Assembly: GCF_024436035.1 (NCBI RefSeq)
Contig: NZ_JANFNG010000002.1
Span: forward strand, 248,001-312,000
Direction of reading: 5' to 3'
Length of the DNA: 64,000 nt
Source of the DNA: Streptomyces humicola
GTDB lineage: Bacteria; Actinomycetota; Actinomycetes; Streptomycetales; Streptomycetaceae
Shown: one piece after another, positions 7,005 to 15,924 of the stretch
How positions within the stretch are numbered: the stretch's first letter is position 1
Layout of the letters: each line of letters begins with the position of its first letter
The notes under the pieces: generated by a model
Told to the model about the DNA's origin: nothing
Database searches by the model: none
The model's input: the letters and a program-made list of their open reading frames with translations, nothing else
Position numbers and translations under genes: made by a program

Positions 7005-8171
7005 ATGGACCTGCTGAAGACGCTGGTGGACAAGGGGCTGCGGCGCGAATTGCCGACCCGCCAGGAGGCGCTGGCCGTGCTGGCGACCTCTGACGACGAT
7101 CTGCTCGATGTGGTGGCCGCGGCGGGGAAGGTGCGTCGCCGGTGGTTCGGCAAACGGGTGAAGCTCAACTACCTGGTCAACCTGAAGTCCGGGCTGTGCC
7201 CCGAGGACTGCTCGTACTGTTCGCAGCGGCTGGGCTCCGAGGCCGGGATCCTGAAGTACACCTGGCTGAAGCCGGACGAGGCGGCGGCCGCCGCTGGCGC
7301 GGGTGTGGCCGGCGGCGCCAAGCGGGTCTGCCTGGTGGCCAGCGGGCGCGGGCCGACCGACCGGGACGTCGACCGGGTCTCGCAGACCATCGAGGCGATC
7401 AAGAGCCGGCATGAGGGCGTCGAGGTGTGCGCATGCCTGGGCCTGCTCTCCGACGGGCAGGCGGACCGGCTGCGTGCGGCGGGCGCGGACGCCTACAACC
7501 ACAACCTGAACACCTCCGAGGCGACCTACGGCGACATCTGCACCACGCACGACTTCTCCGACCGGGTCTCCACCGTCCAGCAGGCGCAAGCAGCCGGCCT
7601 TTCCGCCTGCTCCGGGCTGATCGCCGGCATGGGCGAGTCCGACGAGGATCTGGTGGACGTCGTCTTCGCCCTGCGCGAACTCGACCCCGACTCGGTCCCG
7701 GTGAACTTCCTCATCCCCTTCGAGGGCACACCGCTGGCGGGCGAATGGCAGCTCACTCCCCAGCGGTGCCTGCGAATCCTGGCGATGGTGCGGTTCGCCT
7801 GCCCGGACGTGGAGGTGCGGCTCGCCGGAGGACGCGAGATCCACCTGCGCACGCTCCAGCCGCTCGCCCTGCACCTGGCCAACTCCATCTTCCTCGGCGA
7901 CTATCTGACCAGCGAGGGCCAGGCGGGCAAGGCGGATCTGGAGATGATCGCGGACGCCGGGTTCGAGGTGGAGGGCGCGGGCACCACGACGCTTCCGGAG
8001 CACCGCGCCGGCGCCGGCGGCTGCGGTTCGCATGCCGCCGGCGGCTGCGAGCCGTGCGGAGGCGAGTCCGCCGGGGCGGCCGGGACTGCGTCCGAGGCCC
8101 CCGACGCCCGTACCGATCTGGTCGCTGTGCGCCGCCGCGGTGCCGGCACCGACCTGCCGCCCAATGCCTGA
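7005..8171 (+). CDS. bioB: biotin synthase with Cys-rich C-terminal tail
   Basis: Radical-SAM sulfur insertion enzyme converting dethiobiotin to biotin. 388 residues from ATG 7005. The [4Fe-4S] ligands are Cys65, Cys69 and Cys72 in [12 protein letters not shown]. The [2Fe-2S] positions are present in [30 protein letters not shown] and RLAGGRE. After the catalytic domain (about residue 330) there is a tail with GGCGSH and GGCEPCGG, four more cysteines, which ordinary BioB lacks; similar tails occur in other Streptomyces BioB proteins as I recall. The stop overlaps the bioA start by 8 bases. Confidence 0.96.
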   Translation: MDLLKTLVDKGLRRELPTRQEALAVLATSDDDLLDVVAAAGKVRRRWFGKRVKLNYLVNLKSGLCPEDCSYCSQRLGSEAGILKYTWLKPDEAAAAAGAGVAGGAKRVCLVASGRGPTDRDVDRVSQTIEAIKSRHEGVEVCACLGLLSDGQADRLRAAGADAYNHNLNTSEATYGDICTTHDFSDRVSTVQQAQAAGLSACSGLIAGMGESDEDLVDVVFALRELDPDSVPVNFLIPFEGTPLAGEWQLTPQRCLRILAMVRFACPDVEVRLAGGREIHLRTLQPLALHLANSIFLGDYLTSEGQAGKADLEMIADAGFEVEGAGTTTLPEHRAGAGGCGSHAAGGCEPCGGESAGAAGTASEAPDARTDLVAVRRRGAGTDLPPNA

Positions 8172-9468
8172 GCGGGACACCGTCGGCCGGCTCCTCGCGC
8201 TCGACCGGCAGCACGTCTGGCACCCGTACGGTCCGATGCCTGGCCGCACCGCTCCCCTGCTCGTGGAGTCGGCGAGCGGTGTGCGGCTGCGGATCGCCAA
8301 ACCCGGCGGGGACCGCACCGAGCTGGTGGACGGGATGTCGTCGTGGTGGTCGGCGATCCACGGCTACAACCACCCGGTGCTCAACGAGGCCGCCCGCGGC
8401 CAGTTGGAGCGCATGAGCCATGTGATGTTCGGCGGGCTCACCCACGAGCCCGCCGTGCGGCTCGCCGAGCGCCTCGTCGAGATCACCCCCGAGCCGCTGC
8501 GGCATGTCTTCCTCGCGGATTCCGGTTCGGTCTCGGTCGAGGTCGCCGTCAAGATGTGCCTGCAGTACTGGCGTTCGCGTGGACTCCCCGGCAAGCGGCG
8601 GCTGATGACGTGGCGCGGCGGCTACCACGGGGACACCTGGCAGCCGATGTCGGTCTGCGACCCGGACGGCGGCATGCACCACCTGTGGTCGGGTGCACTG
8701 CCCGTGCAGGTCTTCGCCGACGCCCCGCCCGCCGGCTTCGACGCGGCGCCGGATCCGGCGTACGCCGCGCATCTGCGGGAAACGGTCGCCCGCCACGCTG
8801 ACGAGCTGGCTGCGGTGATCGTCGAGCCCGTGGTGCAGGGTGCGGGCGGTATGCGGTTCCACTCCCCCGGACTGTTGCGGGTGCTGCGCGAGGCGTGCGA
8901 CGAGCACGACGTGCTGCTGGTCCTCGACGAGATCGCCACCGGATTCGGGCGCACGGGAGCGCTGTTCGCGGCCGGGCACGCCGGGATCGCGCCTGACGTG
9001 ATGTGTGTCGGCAAGGCGCTCACCGGCGGGTATCTGACGATGGCGGCCGCTTTGTGCACCACGCGCGTGGCGGAGGGCATTTCGCGCGGCGAGGTGCCAG
9101 TGCTCGCGCACGGCCCGACGTTCATGGGCAATCCGCTCGCCTCGGCGGTGGCCCTCGCCTCGATCGATCTGCTCCTCGGCCAGGAATGGCAGCTGGAGGT
9201 CAAGCGGGTCGAGGCCGGGCTGCGCGAAGGGCTCGCGCCCGCGACGGGCATCGCGGGGGTGCGGGACGTCCGCGTGCTCGGCGCGATCGGCGTCGTCCAG
9301 CTGGACCACGAAGTGGACATGGCGGCGGCGACCCGCGCCGCTGTGCGCGCGGGCGTGTGGCTGCGGCCGTTCCGTGATCTGGTGTACACCATGCCGCCCT
9401 ACGTCACCGGGGACGACGACGTGGCCAGGATCTGCCGCGCGGTGCTAGCGGCAGCGCGTGAGGGCTGA
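8164..9468 (+). CDS. bioA: adenosylmethionine--8-amino-7-oxononanoate transaminase
   Basis: PLP class-III aminotransferase that makes 7,8-diaminopelargonate using SAM as amino donor. 434 residues from ATG 8164, translationally coupled to bioB (ATGCCTGA). Characteristic features: HVWHPYGPM near the N-terminus, [34 protein letters not shown], the [12 protein letters not shown] Asp that binds the pyridine N, and the PLP lysine in [15 protein letters not shown]. Second step of the bioBAD operon. Confidence 0.96.
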   Translation: MPERDTVGRLLALDRQHVWHPYGPMPGRTAPLLVESASGVRLRIAKPGGDRTELVDGMSSWWSAIHGYNHPVLNEAARGQLERMSHVMFGGLTHEPAVRLAERLVEITPEPLRHVFLADSGSVSVEVAVKMCLQYWRSRGLPGKRRLMTWRGGYHGDTWQPMSVCDPDGGMHHLWSGALPVQVFADAPPAGFDAAPDPAYAAHLRETVARHADELAAVIVEPVVQGAGGMRFHSPGLLRVLREACDEHDVLLVLDEIATGFGRTGALFAAGHAGIAPDVMCVGKALTGGYLTMAAALCTTRVAEGISRGEVPVLAHGPTFMGNPLASAVALASIDLLLGQEWQLEVKRVEAGLREGLAPATGIAGVRDVRVLGAIGVVQLDHEVDMAAATRAAVRAGVWLRPFRDLVYTMPPYVTGDDDVARICRAVLAAAREG

Positions 9469-9477
9469 GGGAAGGCG

Positions 9478-10200
9478 GTGCACGAGATGCCGGTACTCGT
9501 CGTGACGGGGACGGGGACCGAGGTCGGCAAGACGGTGACGACAGCCGCAATCGCGGCCGCGGCACTGTGCCGCGGCCGCACTGTGGCAGTGCTCAAACCC
9601 GCCCAGACGGGGGTGCGCGCCGGTGAGCCCGGTGACACCGCCGAGGCGGCGCGGCTCGCCGGCCCGCTCACGACGGCCGAACTCGCCCGCTACCCAGAGC
9701 CGTTGGCCCCGGCGACCGCCGCCCGGCGTGCCGCGATGCCGCAGATCGGGGCGGAGGCGGTGGCCGAAGCCGCGGAGAAGCTCGCCGCTGGTCACGATCT
9801 GGTGCTGGTCGAGGGCGCGGGCGGGCTGCTCGTGCGCTTCGACGACCGGGGCGCGACGCTGGCGGATGCGGCGGCGCTACTGGGCGCGCCCGTGCTCGTC
9901 GTTGCGCCGGCCGGTCTCGGGACGCTCAACGCGACCGAGTTGACCGTGCGTGAGCTGCGGCGGCGGGGCCTGACGTGTCCGGGCGTGGTGGTGGGCAGCT
10001 GGCCGCGCGAGCCCGATCTCGCCGCCCGCTGCAACGTCGCCGACCTGCCCGGCACCGCCGGGGTGCCGCTGCTGGGGGCGGTTCCGGAGGGCGCGGGCCG
10101 CCTTGCGCCGTCCGCCTTCCGCCGCGCGGCACCCGATTGGGTCGCCGCTGAACTGGGTGGCAGCTGGGACGCGGGCGCATTCGCTGCCGCCGCGGTTTGA
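9478..10200 (+). CDS. bioD: dethiobiotin synthetase
   Basis: ATP-dependent carboxylase closing the ureido ring of dethiobiotin. 240 residues if GTG 9478 is used; ATG 9487 (MPVLVVTGTGTEVGKT) is also possible. The P-loop GTGTEVGKT, the KPAQTG segment and the VEGAGGLLVRF acidic loop are intact. It is the last gene of bioBAD, 9 bases after bioA. Together with bioF the window encodes all four late biotin enzymes. Confidence 0.95.
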   Translation: MHEMPVLVVTGTGTEVGKTVTTAAIAAAALCRGRTVAVLKPAQTGVRAGEPGDTAEAARLAGPLTTAELARYPEPLAPATAARRAAMPQIGAEAVAEAAEKLAAGHDLVLVEGAGGLLVRFDDRGATLADAAALLGAPVLVVAPAGLGTLNATELTVRELRRRGLTCPGVVVGSWPREPDLAARCNVADLPGTAGVPLLGAVPEGAGRLAPSAFRRAAPDWVAAELGGSWDAGAFAAAAV

Positions 10201-10282
10201 TGCGCCTGCCCGGCGGGACAATCCTCACTGAGGGCGGTCACCGACAGGCCACCATCAGGTCATCGACGAAGGGGGCAGCGGC

Positions 10283-10948
10283 GTGAACAGACAGGCGAGC
10301 GCCCCGCGGGACGCCGTGCACCATCCGGTTTTCGCCCGCTTCTACAGCAGGATCGCGCCCGTCATGGACGAGCGGGCGGGCGTGGCGGCATTGCGCCGGG
10401 AGCTGCTGGCCGGGCTCTCCGGGCGGGTGATCGAGATCGGCGCCGGTACGGGGCTGAACTTCCCGCACTACCCGCGTGAGGTCTGCGAGGTGGTGGCGAT
10501 CGAGCCGGACCGCCATCTGCGCCGGCTGGCGCTGGATGCCGCGTGCCGTGCCGGTCTGCCGGTGGATGTGGTGCCGGGTACCGCCGAGGGCCTCCCGGTC
10601 AAGAGCGAGGCCTTCGACGGCGCGGTGGCGTGCCTGGTGCTGTGTTCGGTACGGGATCAGCGGCGCGCCCTCGCGGAGCTGCACCGGGTGCTGAAGCCGG
10701 GTGGTGAACTGCGGATCTTCGAGCACGTCCGGGCGCCTTCGGCCGCTGCCGCGGTGGTCCAGTGGGCGGTGGACCACACGTGCTGGCCCTTGCTGATGGG
10801 CGGTTGCCACACCGGTCGTGACACGGTCGCGAACGTCGAGGCGGCGGGGTTCGGCATGGAGACGCTGCGACGGCTGCGGATCCCGCAGGGGCGGCTGCCG
10901 GTGCCGAGCGCCACGCATGTGCTGGCCACGGTGCGACGACCGGGCTGA
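10283..10948 (+). CDS. class I SAM-dependent methyltransferase
   Basis: A 221-residue methyltransferase of the UbiE/Methyltransf_11 type. SAM-binding motif I is VIEIGAGTGLNFPHYP, followed by the acidic motif II end VVAIEPDRHLRR, and LHRVLKPGGELRIFEHVR as post-motif III. No signal peptide. The substrate cannot be told from sequence. GTG 10283 lies 82 bases after bioD; it may be read from the biotin operon but has its own short leader. Confidence 0.88.
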   Translation: MNRQASAPRDAVHHPVFARFYSRIAPVMDERAGVAALRRELLAGLSGRVIEIGAGTGLNFPHYPREVCEVVAIEPDRHLRRLALDAACRAGLPVDVVPGTAEGLPVKSEAFDGAVACLVLCSVRDQRRALAELHRVLKPGGELRIFEHVRAPSAAAAVVQWAVDHTCWPLLMGGCHTGRDTVANVEAAGFGMETLRRLRIPQGRLPVPSATHVLATVRRPG

Positions 10949-10967
10949 GCCCTGTCCGGCAGCGTGC

Positions 10968-11342
10968 TCAGCCGGCGCTCCAGGTGCGCAGCTCGTCGGC
11001 GATCCGGCCGACGTCCGCCGTGCCGTCCTTCACCAGCCGGGCCAGATCCCGTACTTGCTCGGGCGAGGTGACGACCTTCAGCCCGCTTGCGACGAGATAG
11101 GCGTAGGCGACGGCGGTGGCGAACAGTGCGTTGGAGCGCTCCAACGCGGGGATGTGGACGAGCAGTTGGAGGAGCGCGGCAGCGCGCAGCTGCGGGTCGG
11201 GGTAGACGGGGGTGCCGAAGATCTCACCCTGGTGACGTGCGACGGCGGCCAGCAACGCGCCCCAGTCGGTGACCTGCGGGTCTCCGGGCGTGTTGCGTTC
11301 GGCGACCATGAGGAGCCAAGCGAGGTCGATGGTGAGGTTCAC
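10968..11342 (-). CDS. Doc/Fic-like toxin with degenerate Fic motif
   Basis: A 124-residue protein with the helical layout of Doc/Fic toxins: LTIDLAWLLMVAE, then LLAAVARHQGEIFG and LLQLLVHIPALERSNALFATAVAYAYLVASGL. The catalytic Fic loop HPFxxGNxR is replaced by HIPALERSN; only the His is clearly kept. It starts at GTG 11342, 4 bases after the antitoxin stop, so the pair is cotranscribed. Classic Fic/Doc AMPylation or phosphorylation activity is doubtful. Similar Streptomyces proteins are named Fic-family toxin component, as I recall. Confidence 0.78.
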   Translation of the reverse strand: MNLTIDLAWLLMVAERNTPGDPQVTDWGALLAAVARHQGEIFGTPVYPDPQLRAAALLQLLVHIPALERSNALFATAVAYAYLVASGLKVVTSPEQVRDLARLVKDGTADVGRIADELRTWSAG

Positions 11343-11346
11343 AGGA

Positions 11347-11574
11347 TCAACGGCGGCCTTCTCGCTCCGCGCCGAACTCCTCGGCGAAGACGCTTTCGTA
11401 CTGCTTCATGAAGTCGGCGGCGGCCTGGACGAACGTCCTGCCGCTCTCGCCCTGGTCGCCGAGGACGAGTTCCTCGATGTAGCGGTTGACGCTGATCCCG
11501 CGCTGGGACGCCCGCGCACGGGCGGTCTCCGCGGTGGCCTCGTCCACCCTCACGTTCAGCTGCGTTTTCGCCAT
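11347..11574 (-). CDS. ribbon-helix-helix antitoxin
   Basis: A 75-residue RHH/Arc-type DNA-binding protein: beta strand TQLNVRVDEATAETARARA, then the helix RGISVNRYIEELVLG. The charged C-terminus (FMKQYESVFAEEFG) is the likely toxin-binding part. ATG 11574. It precedes the Fic-like toxin, the usual antitoxin-first order, and has a perfect inverted repeat 9-28 bases upstream of its start, as expected for an autoregulated module. Confidence 0.88.
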   Translation of the reverse strand: MAKTQLNVRVDEATAETARARASQRGISVNRYIEELVLGDQGESGRTFVQAAADFMKQYESVFAEEFGAEREGRR

Positions 11575-11582
11575 GACATAAA

Positions 11583-11602
11583 GCTAGCGCTTATCCGCTA
11601 GC
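11583..11602. promoter_or_regulatory. inverted repeat operator of the RHH/Fic module
   Basis: GCTAGCG-cttatc-CGCTAGC, perfect 7-bp arms, directly upstream of the antitoxin start (11574). It also covers the stop codon of the truncated phosphotransferase (11591-11593), so the module's control region begins where that gene is cut. Confidence 0.65.
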
Positions 11603-11890
11603 ATCGGCAAGGGCGGGCACCAGCCGGTTGTGCGGGTCCGCCGGGCCGCGGGCCGCTCGGGCGACGGCGGGATCGGGGGTGAGCTTGAGGAAGGCGCCGG
11701 TGCCGTCGGCACGCAGGCATGCGATCACGCGCGAAGTGCCGCTGCCGAGCTGCTCGCCGGGCGTAAGCGGCCAGCGGTCGGCGAGCGACGCCACCCGCTG
11801 CGGCGGCGTGTCGCACCACTCGTGCGCCGAGACGCCGAATCGCAGCACCTGCCGGTCGCGTGCGGCCTGCGGCACCATGAGCCCATCCAT
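11591..11890 (-). pseudogene. truncated aminoglycoside/hydroxyurea-type kinase, N-terminus only
   Basis: The 99-residue frame reads QRVASLADRWPLTPGEQLGSGTSRVIACLRADGTGAFLKLTPDPAVARAA. This is the N-lobe start of the streptomycin 6-kinase-like (APH_6_hur) resistance kinases, normally about 280-300 residues. It stops after 20 more unrelated residues, inside the operator of the toxin-antitoxin module. The catalytic lobe is absent from the window, so the fragment is not an enzyme. Confidence 0.72.
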
Positions 11891-11972
11891 GGCCGCCGAG
11901 GCTACGGGACGACGGGAGCGGCAGTGCTCAGGGAAGATGGGGGCGGCAAACCGGAACCCTCAGGAGGCTTGC

Positions 11973-12872
11973 ATGGCACGGCAGTTCAGGTTCGGGATCA
12001 ACTTCCTCGAAGCGGCGTCCGGTCACGAATGGGCGAAGAAGTGCCGTTATGCCGAGTCGCTCGGTTACGACGTTCTCCTCGTGCCCGACCACCTGGGGTG
12101 GCCCGCTCCGTTCCCGTCGCTGATCGCCGCGGCCCAGGCCACCGAGCGGCCCCGGGTGGGCACTTTCGTCCTCAACGCCGGCTTCTGGAACCCCGCGCTG
12201 CTCGCCCGCGAGGTGACGACCGCGGACCGGCTCTCCGGGGGCCGTCTCGAAGTCGGTCTCGGCACCGGCTATGTGCGCTCCGAGTTCGAGGACGCCGGGA
12301 TACCGTTCGGCACTCCCGGCAGCCGCGTCGATCATCTGGAGCACACCGTCGCAGAGCTGGACCGGCTGCTCACGGATCCCGAGTACGAACCGCGCCCGGA
12401 GCAGAGCCCCAAGCCGCCGCTACTGGTCGGCGGCAACGGCAAGCGGGTGCTGCGGCTGGCGGCGCGCCACGCGCAGATCGCCGCGTTCACCGGTGCCGAG
12501 CAGGCACCGGGACAACCCGCCGGGACGATGCGCCTGCTGAGCGCGGAGACGATCGCCGAACGGGTCGCGGCCTTCGGCGAGTACACCCGCGGTCGCGCGG
12601 TTCTGCCGGAGCTGAACATCCTCGTCCAGCGCGTGGCGGTGACCGACGACCCGCAGGCGGCGGCGCACAAGCTGCAGCCGTACGCGCCGCACCTGACGGA
12701 GGAGCAGATCCTGCAGGTGCCGACCCTGCTGGTCGGAACGGTGCGCGAGATCGCCGAGCGGCTGCGGGCCAACCGCGAGCGCTTCGGCTTCACCTACGTC
12801 ACCGTGCTGGAGCCGTCGATGGAGGAGATGGCCCCGGTGATCGCTGAGCTTCGCAGGCAGGACGGTGAGTAA
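11973..12872 (+). CDS. F420-dependent LLM-class oxidoreductase
   Basis: A 299-residue luciferase-like (TIM-barrel) oxidoreductase, probably using F420 (TIGR03621-type by recall). ATG 11973 has AGGAGG 5 bases upstream. Recognisable parts: FGINFLEAASGHEWAKKCRYAESLGYDVLLVPDH at the N-terminus, LLAREVTTADRLSGGRLEVGLGTGY, and PKPPLLVGGNGKRVLRLAARHAQIAAF. The substrate is unknown. Both neighbours face other ways, so it is probably its own transcription unit. Confidence 0.88.
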   Translation: MARQFRFGINFLEAASGHEWAKKCRYAESLGYDVLLVPDHLGWPAPFPSLIAAAQATERPRVGTFVLNAGFWNPALLAREVTTADRLSGGRLEVGLGTGYVRSEFEDAGIPFGTPGSRVDHLEHTVAELDRLLTDPEYEPRPEQSPKPPLLVGGNGKRVLRLAARHAQIAAFTGAEQAPGQPAGTMRLLSAETIAERVAAFGEYTRGRAVLPELNILVQRVAVTDDPQAAAHKLQPYAPHLTEEQILQVPTLLVGTVREIAERLRANRERFGFTYVTVLEPSMEEMAPVIAELRRQDGE

Positions 12873-12913
12873 TCCGCTGGACCGGGGCAGGGCCCGCTGG
12901 TTTGCTGACGACC

Positions 12914-13339
12914 ATGGCTGATGTCGCGATACGTACCGCTGTGCCCGCCGACGTGGACGCCCTGCTCGCCTTCTGGCATGAGGCGGCGGAGGGCACGAGC
13001 ATCAGCGACGACGGGGACGGCGTCGCGCGGCTGATCGAACGCGATGCGGAGGCGGTGCTGCTGGCCGAGCGCGACGGTGTGCTCGTCGGCACGGTGATCG
13101 CCGGGTTCGACGGCTGGCGCTGCCATCTGTACCGCCTCGCAGTACACCCGGATGCGCGGCGTCAAGGCATCGCCTCGTATCTGCTCGAAGCCGCCGAGCG
13201 GCGCTTCGTCGCGCTCGGCGGACGCCGCGGGGACGCGATGGTGCTCGACCGCAACGAGCGGGCGCATCACGCCTGGCGTGCGGCGGGGTATGCGCCCGAG
13301 CCGCAGTGGAGCCGCTGGACCAAGCTGCTCGCCCGCTGA
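12914..13339 (+). CDS. GNAT family N-acetyltransferase
   Basis: A 141-residue single-domain GNAT. The acetyl-CoA loop is VHPDARRQGIASYLLEAAERR (Q/RxxGxG/A type), preceded by the LVGTVIAGFDGWRCHLYRLA beta strands. The start is ATG 12914, without a clear Shine-Dalgarno. Substrate unknown; such proteins often acetylate small amines or ribosomal N-termini. Confidence 0.88.
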   Translation: MADVAIRTAVPADVDALLAFWHEAAEGTSISDDGDGVARLIERDAEAVLLAERDGVLVGTVIAGFDGWRCHLYRLAVHPDARRQGIASYLLEAAERRFVALGGRRGDAMVLDRNERAHHAWRAAGYAPEPQWSRWTKLLAR

Positions 13340-13449
13340 GCGTCCGCCCACACTTTGCTCATCCTTTACTATTGGTGTTTCCGTACCCGACCGCGGCCGC
13401 TGCGCGTGCCGCCCGCCCCTGCCCGATCATGGCAGCGAGGTGTCCCCCG

Positions 13450-14841
13450 ATGATCGAAGTGCTGCTGCTGTTCCTCGCCCTGGCCCTCGCGCTGGCCTGC
13501 GGCGTCTTCGTGGCCGCCGAATTCTCGCTGACCACCGTGGACCGGGGGATCCTGGCCCGGGCGGCGGAGAACGGCGAGCGGGGCGCGGACAGCGCGCTGA
13601 AGGCGGTGCGGGGCCTGACCTTCCAGCTCTCCGGCGCACAGCTCGGCATCACCGTCACCGGCCTGATCATCGGCATGCTCGCCGAGCCATCGGTGGCCAA
13701 GCTGCTCACCGGTCCGCTGCGGGCCGCCGGTCTCGGCTCAGCGGCGTCCTCCATCGCACTGGTGCTGGGCACGGCGCTGTCCTCGGTGGTGCTGATGGTC
13801 GTCGGCGAGCTGGTGCCGAAGAACTGGGCGATCTCCCGTCCGCTGCCGGTCGCCAAGGCGGTCGCCACGCCGCAGCGTGCCTTCAGTGCGGCCTTCCGTC
13901 CGCTGATCGGCCACCTCAACGGTGCCGCCAACCGGGTGCTGCGGCGCATCGGCGTCGAGCCGACCGAGGAACTGGCCTCGGCCCGAAGCCCCGAGGAGCT
14001 CCAAGCACTGGCCAAGCACTCCGCGAAGGAGGGCGCGCTGGAGGCGGACACCGCCGAGCTGTTCATCCGCAGCCTGAACCTGGCCGAGCTGACCGCGGAG
14101 AACGTGATGACGCCGCGCGTTCAGGTCACGGCGCTCGACGCGCGCGCGACCGCGGCCGACGTCGCCGACGCCACCCGCCGGACGGGGCTCTCCCGTTTCC
14201 CCGTCCACCGCGGCGGCCTCGACACGGTGGTGGGGGTGGTGCACATCAAGGACGTGCTCGCCGTCCCGGCGGACCTGCGCGACCGCCGGCCCGTCACCGA
14301 GCTGATGAAGGAGCCGCTCCTGGTCCCGGAGTCGCTCACCGTCGACCGGCTCCTCGACCGGCTCTCCGGCGAGCAGAGCATGGCCGTGGTCATCGACGAA
14401 TACGGCGGCACGGCGGGCGTCGTGACGCTGGAGGACATCGTCGAGGAGGTCGTCGGCGAGGTGCGCGACGAGCACGACCCGCATGAGACGCCGGACCTTG
14501 CGTACCTGCGCGTGACCGGCGACGGCCGCACGGTCTACGAGGTGGACGGCGCGACCCGCATCGACCAGGCGGAGGCGGTGGGGCTGCGCGTGCCGGAGGG
14601 GCCGTACGAGACGCTCGCCGGCCTGGTGGCCACGCTGCTCGGCCGCATCCCCGTGACGGGCGACACCGTGGAGGTGGGCGGGTGGCTGCTCGAAGTGGCC
14701 GACGATACCGGCCACCGCGCCGCACGGTTGCTGATCACCTCGCCGCCGCCCGGGCCGGAGGGTGACGAGCAGGACGACGAACAAGACGAGGAACGGGATG
14801 GCGGCGGGGTCGCCGGAGGTGCCACGGGAGCGGCGCGATGA
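13450..14841 (+). CDS. CNNM/CBS membrane protein (hemolysin C family) with CorC domain
   Basis: A 463-residue membrane protein. Residues 1-170 form the CNNM (DUF21) transmembrane domain with FVAAEFSL, LTFQLSGAQLGITVTGLIIG and MVVGELVPKNWA. Then comes a CBS pair (ENVMTPRVQVTAL to SMAVVIDEYGGTAGVVTLEDIVEEVVGEV) and a C-terminal CorC_HlyC domain (YEVDGATRIDQAEAVGL to LLITSP). The family is linked to Mg2+/Co2+ transport. Start ATG 13450 is chosen over the longer open frame because the CNNM domain begins there. It overlaps the next gene by 4 bases. Confidence 0.93.
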   Translation: MIEVLLLFLALALALACGVFVAAEFSLTTVDRGILARAAENGERGADSALKAVRGLTFQLSGAQLGITVTGLIIGMLAEPSVAKLLTGPLRAAGLGSAASSIALVLGTALSSVVLMVVGELVPKNWAISRPLPVAKAVATPQRAFSAAFRPLIGHLNGAANRVLRRIGVEPTEELASARSPEELQALAKHSAKEGALEADTAELFIRSLNLAELTAENVMTPRVQVTALDARATAADVADATRRTGLSRFPVHRGGLDTVVGVVHIKDVLAVPADLRDRRPVTELMKEPLLVPESLTVDRLLDRLSGEQSMAVVIDEYGGTAGVVTLEDIVEEVVGEVRDEHDPHETPDLAYLRVTGDGRTVYEVDGATRIDQAEAVGLRVPEGPYETLAGLVATLLGRIPVTGDTVEVGGWLLEVADDTGHRAARLLITSPPPGPEGDEQDDEQDEERDGGGVAGGATGAAR

Positions 14842-15860
14842 CCGTTCTCCAGCTGTGCATCGGCGCACTGACGCTGGTCGCCAACGCGTTCTTCGTGGGC
14901 GCCGAATTCGCCCTCGTCTCGGTGCGCCGCAGCCAGATCGAGCCGCTCGCCGAGGACGGGGACAGGCGGGCGCGCAGCGTGGTGTGGGGCCTGGAGCACC
15001 TCTCCGCGCTGATGGCGACGGCGCAGCTGGGCATCACCGTGTGCACGCTGGTGCTCGGCGCCGTCGCGGAACCTGCCTTCGCGCACCTTCTGGAGCCGCT
15101 CTTCCACGCGACGCACGTGCCCGGCGGTCTGGTGCATCCGGTCGCGTTCGTGATCGCGCTGGCCGCGGCCACGTACCTGCACATGCTCTTCGGTGAGATG
15201 GTGCCCAAGAACATCGCGCTGGCCGAGCCGGCGCGCACCGCACTCGCCCTGGGGCCTCCTCTCGTGGCGCTCACCCACGCGCTGCGGCCGGTGGTCTTCG
15301 CGGTCAACGCCTCCGCCGACGCGCTGCTGCGGCTGCTGCACGTGGAGCCGAAGGGCGAGGTGGCCGCGGCGTTCTCGGATACCGAGCTGGCCCGCATGGT
15401 CACCGACGCCGGGCAGGCCGGGCTGCTCGACGAGCGGGCGGCCGAGCGGCTGCAGGACGCCCTGGAGCTGGGACGCAGGCCGGTCGGCGAGGTCGTGCGG
15501 CCTGCGGAGCAGGTGGTGTACGCGCCGCTCGGGATCACCCCGGACGGGCTGGAGCGGCTCGCCGCGTCCTCGGGCTTCTCGCGCTTCCCGGTCGCCGACG
15601 CATCGGGCCGCGTGCTGGGGTACCTGCACGTCAAGGACGCGCTGGACGCCGTACCCCGCCAGGAGCCCTTCGCCGCCTCGGCGCTGCGTCCGATCACCCG
15701 GGTGCGGGCCACGATGCCGCTCGACGACGTGCTCACCGCGATGCGGCGGGGACGGGCGCATCTGGCCGCGGTGGTCGGCGCGGACGGCCGCGCGGTCGGT
15801 CTTGTGACGATGGAGGACGTGCTGCGGGAGCTGGTGGGCCACGCGCCGGCGAGCACCTGA
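14838..15860 (+). CDS. second CNNM/CBS membrane protein
   Basis: A 340-residue paralogue of the upstream gene, overlapping it by 4 bases (ATGA), hence translationally coupled. The CNNM domain is intact (FVGAEFALVSVRRSQIEPL, LMATAQLGITVCTLVLG, LFGEMVPKNIALAEP), followed by two CBS motifs ending in GLVTMEDVLRELVG. It lacks the C-terminal CorC domain, so the pair may work as a heteromer in which only one subunit carries it. Such tandem pairs are common in actinobacteria. Confidence 0.92.
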   Translation: MTVLQLCIGALTLVANAFFVGAEFALVSVRRSQIEPLAEDGDRRARSVVWGLEHLSALMATAQLGITVCTLVLGAVAEPAFAHLLEPLFHATHVPGGLVHPVAFVIALAAATYLHMLFGEMVPKNIALAEPARTALALGPPLVALTHALRPVVFAVNASADALLRLLHVEPKGEVAAAFSDTELARMVTDAGQAGLLDERAAERLQDALELGRRPVGEVVRPAEQVVYAPLGITPDGLERLAASSGFSRFPVADASGRVLGYLHVKDALDAVPRQEPFAASALRPITRVRATMPLDDVLTAMRRGRAHLAAVVGADGRAVGLVTMEDVLRELVGHAPAST

Positions 15861-15924
15861 CCCGGCGTGCGGTGAGGCTCCCTGCGGTGAGGGGCGGAAG
15901 GGCTCCGGATAGGATCGCGGCGCC

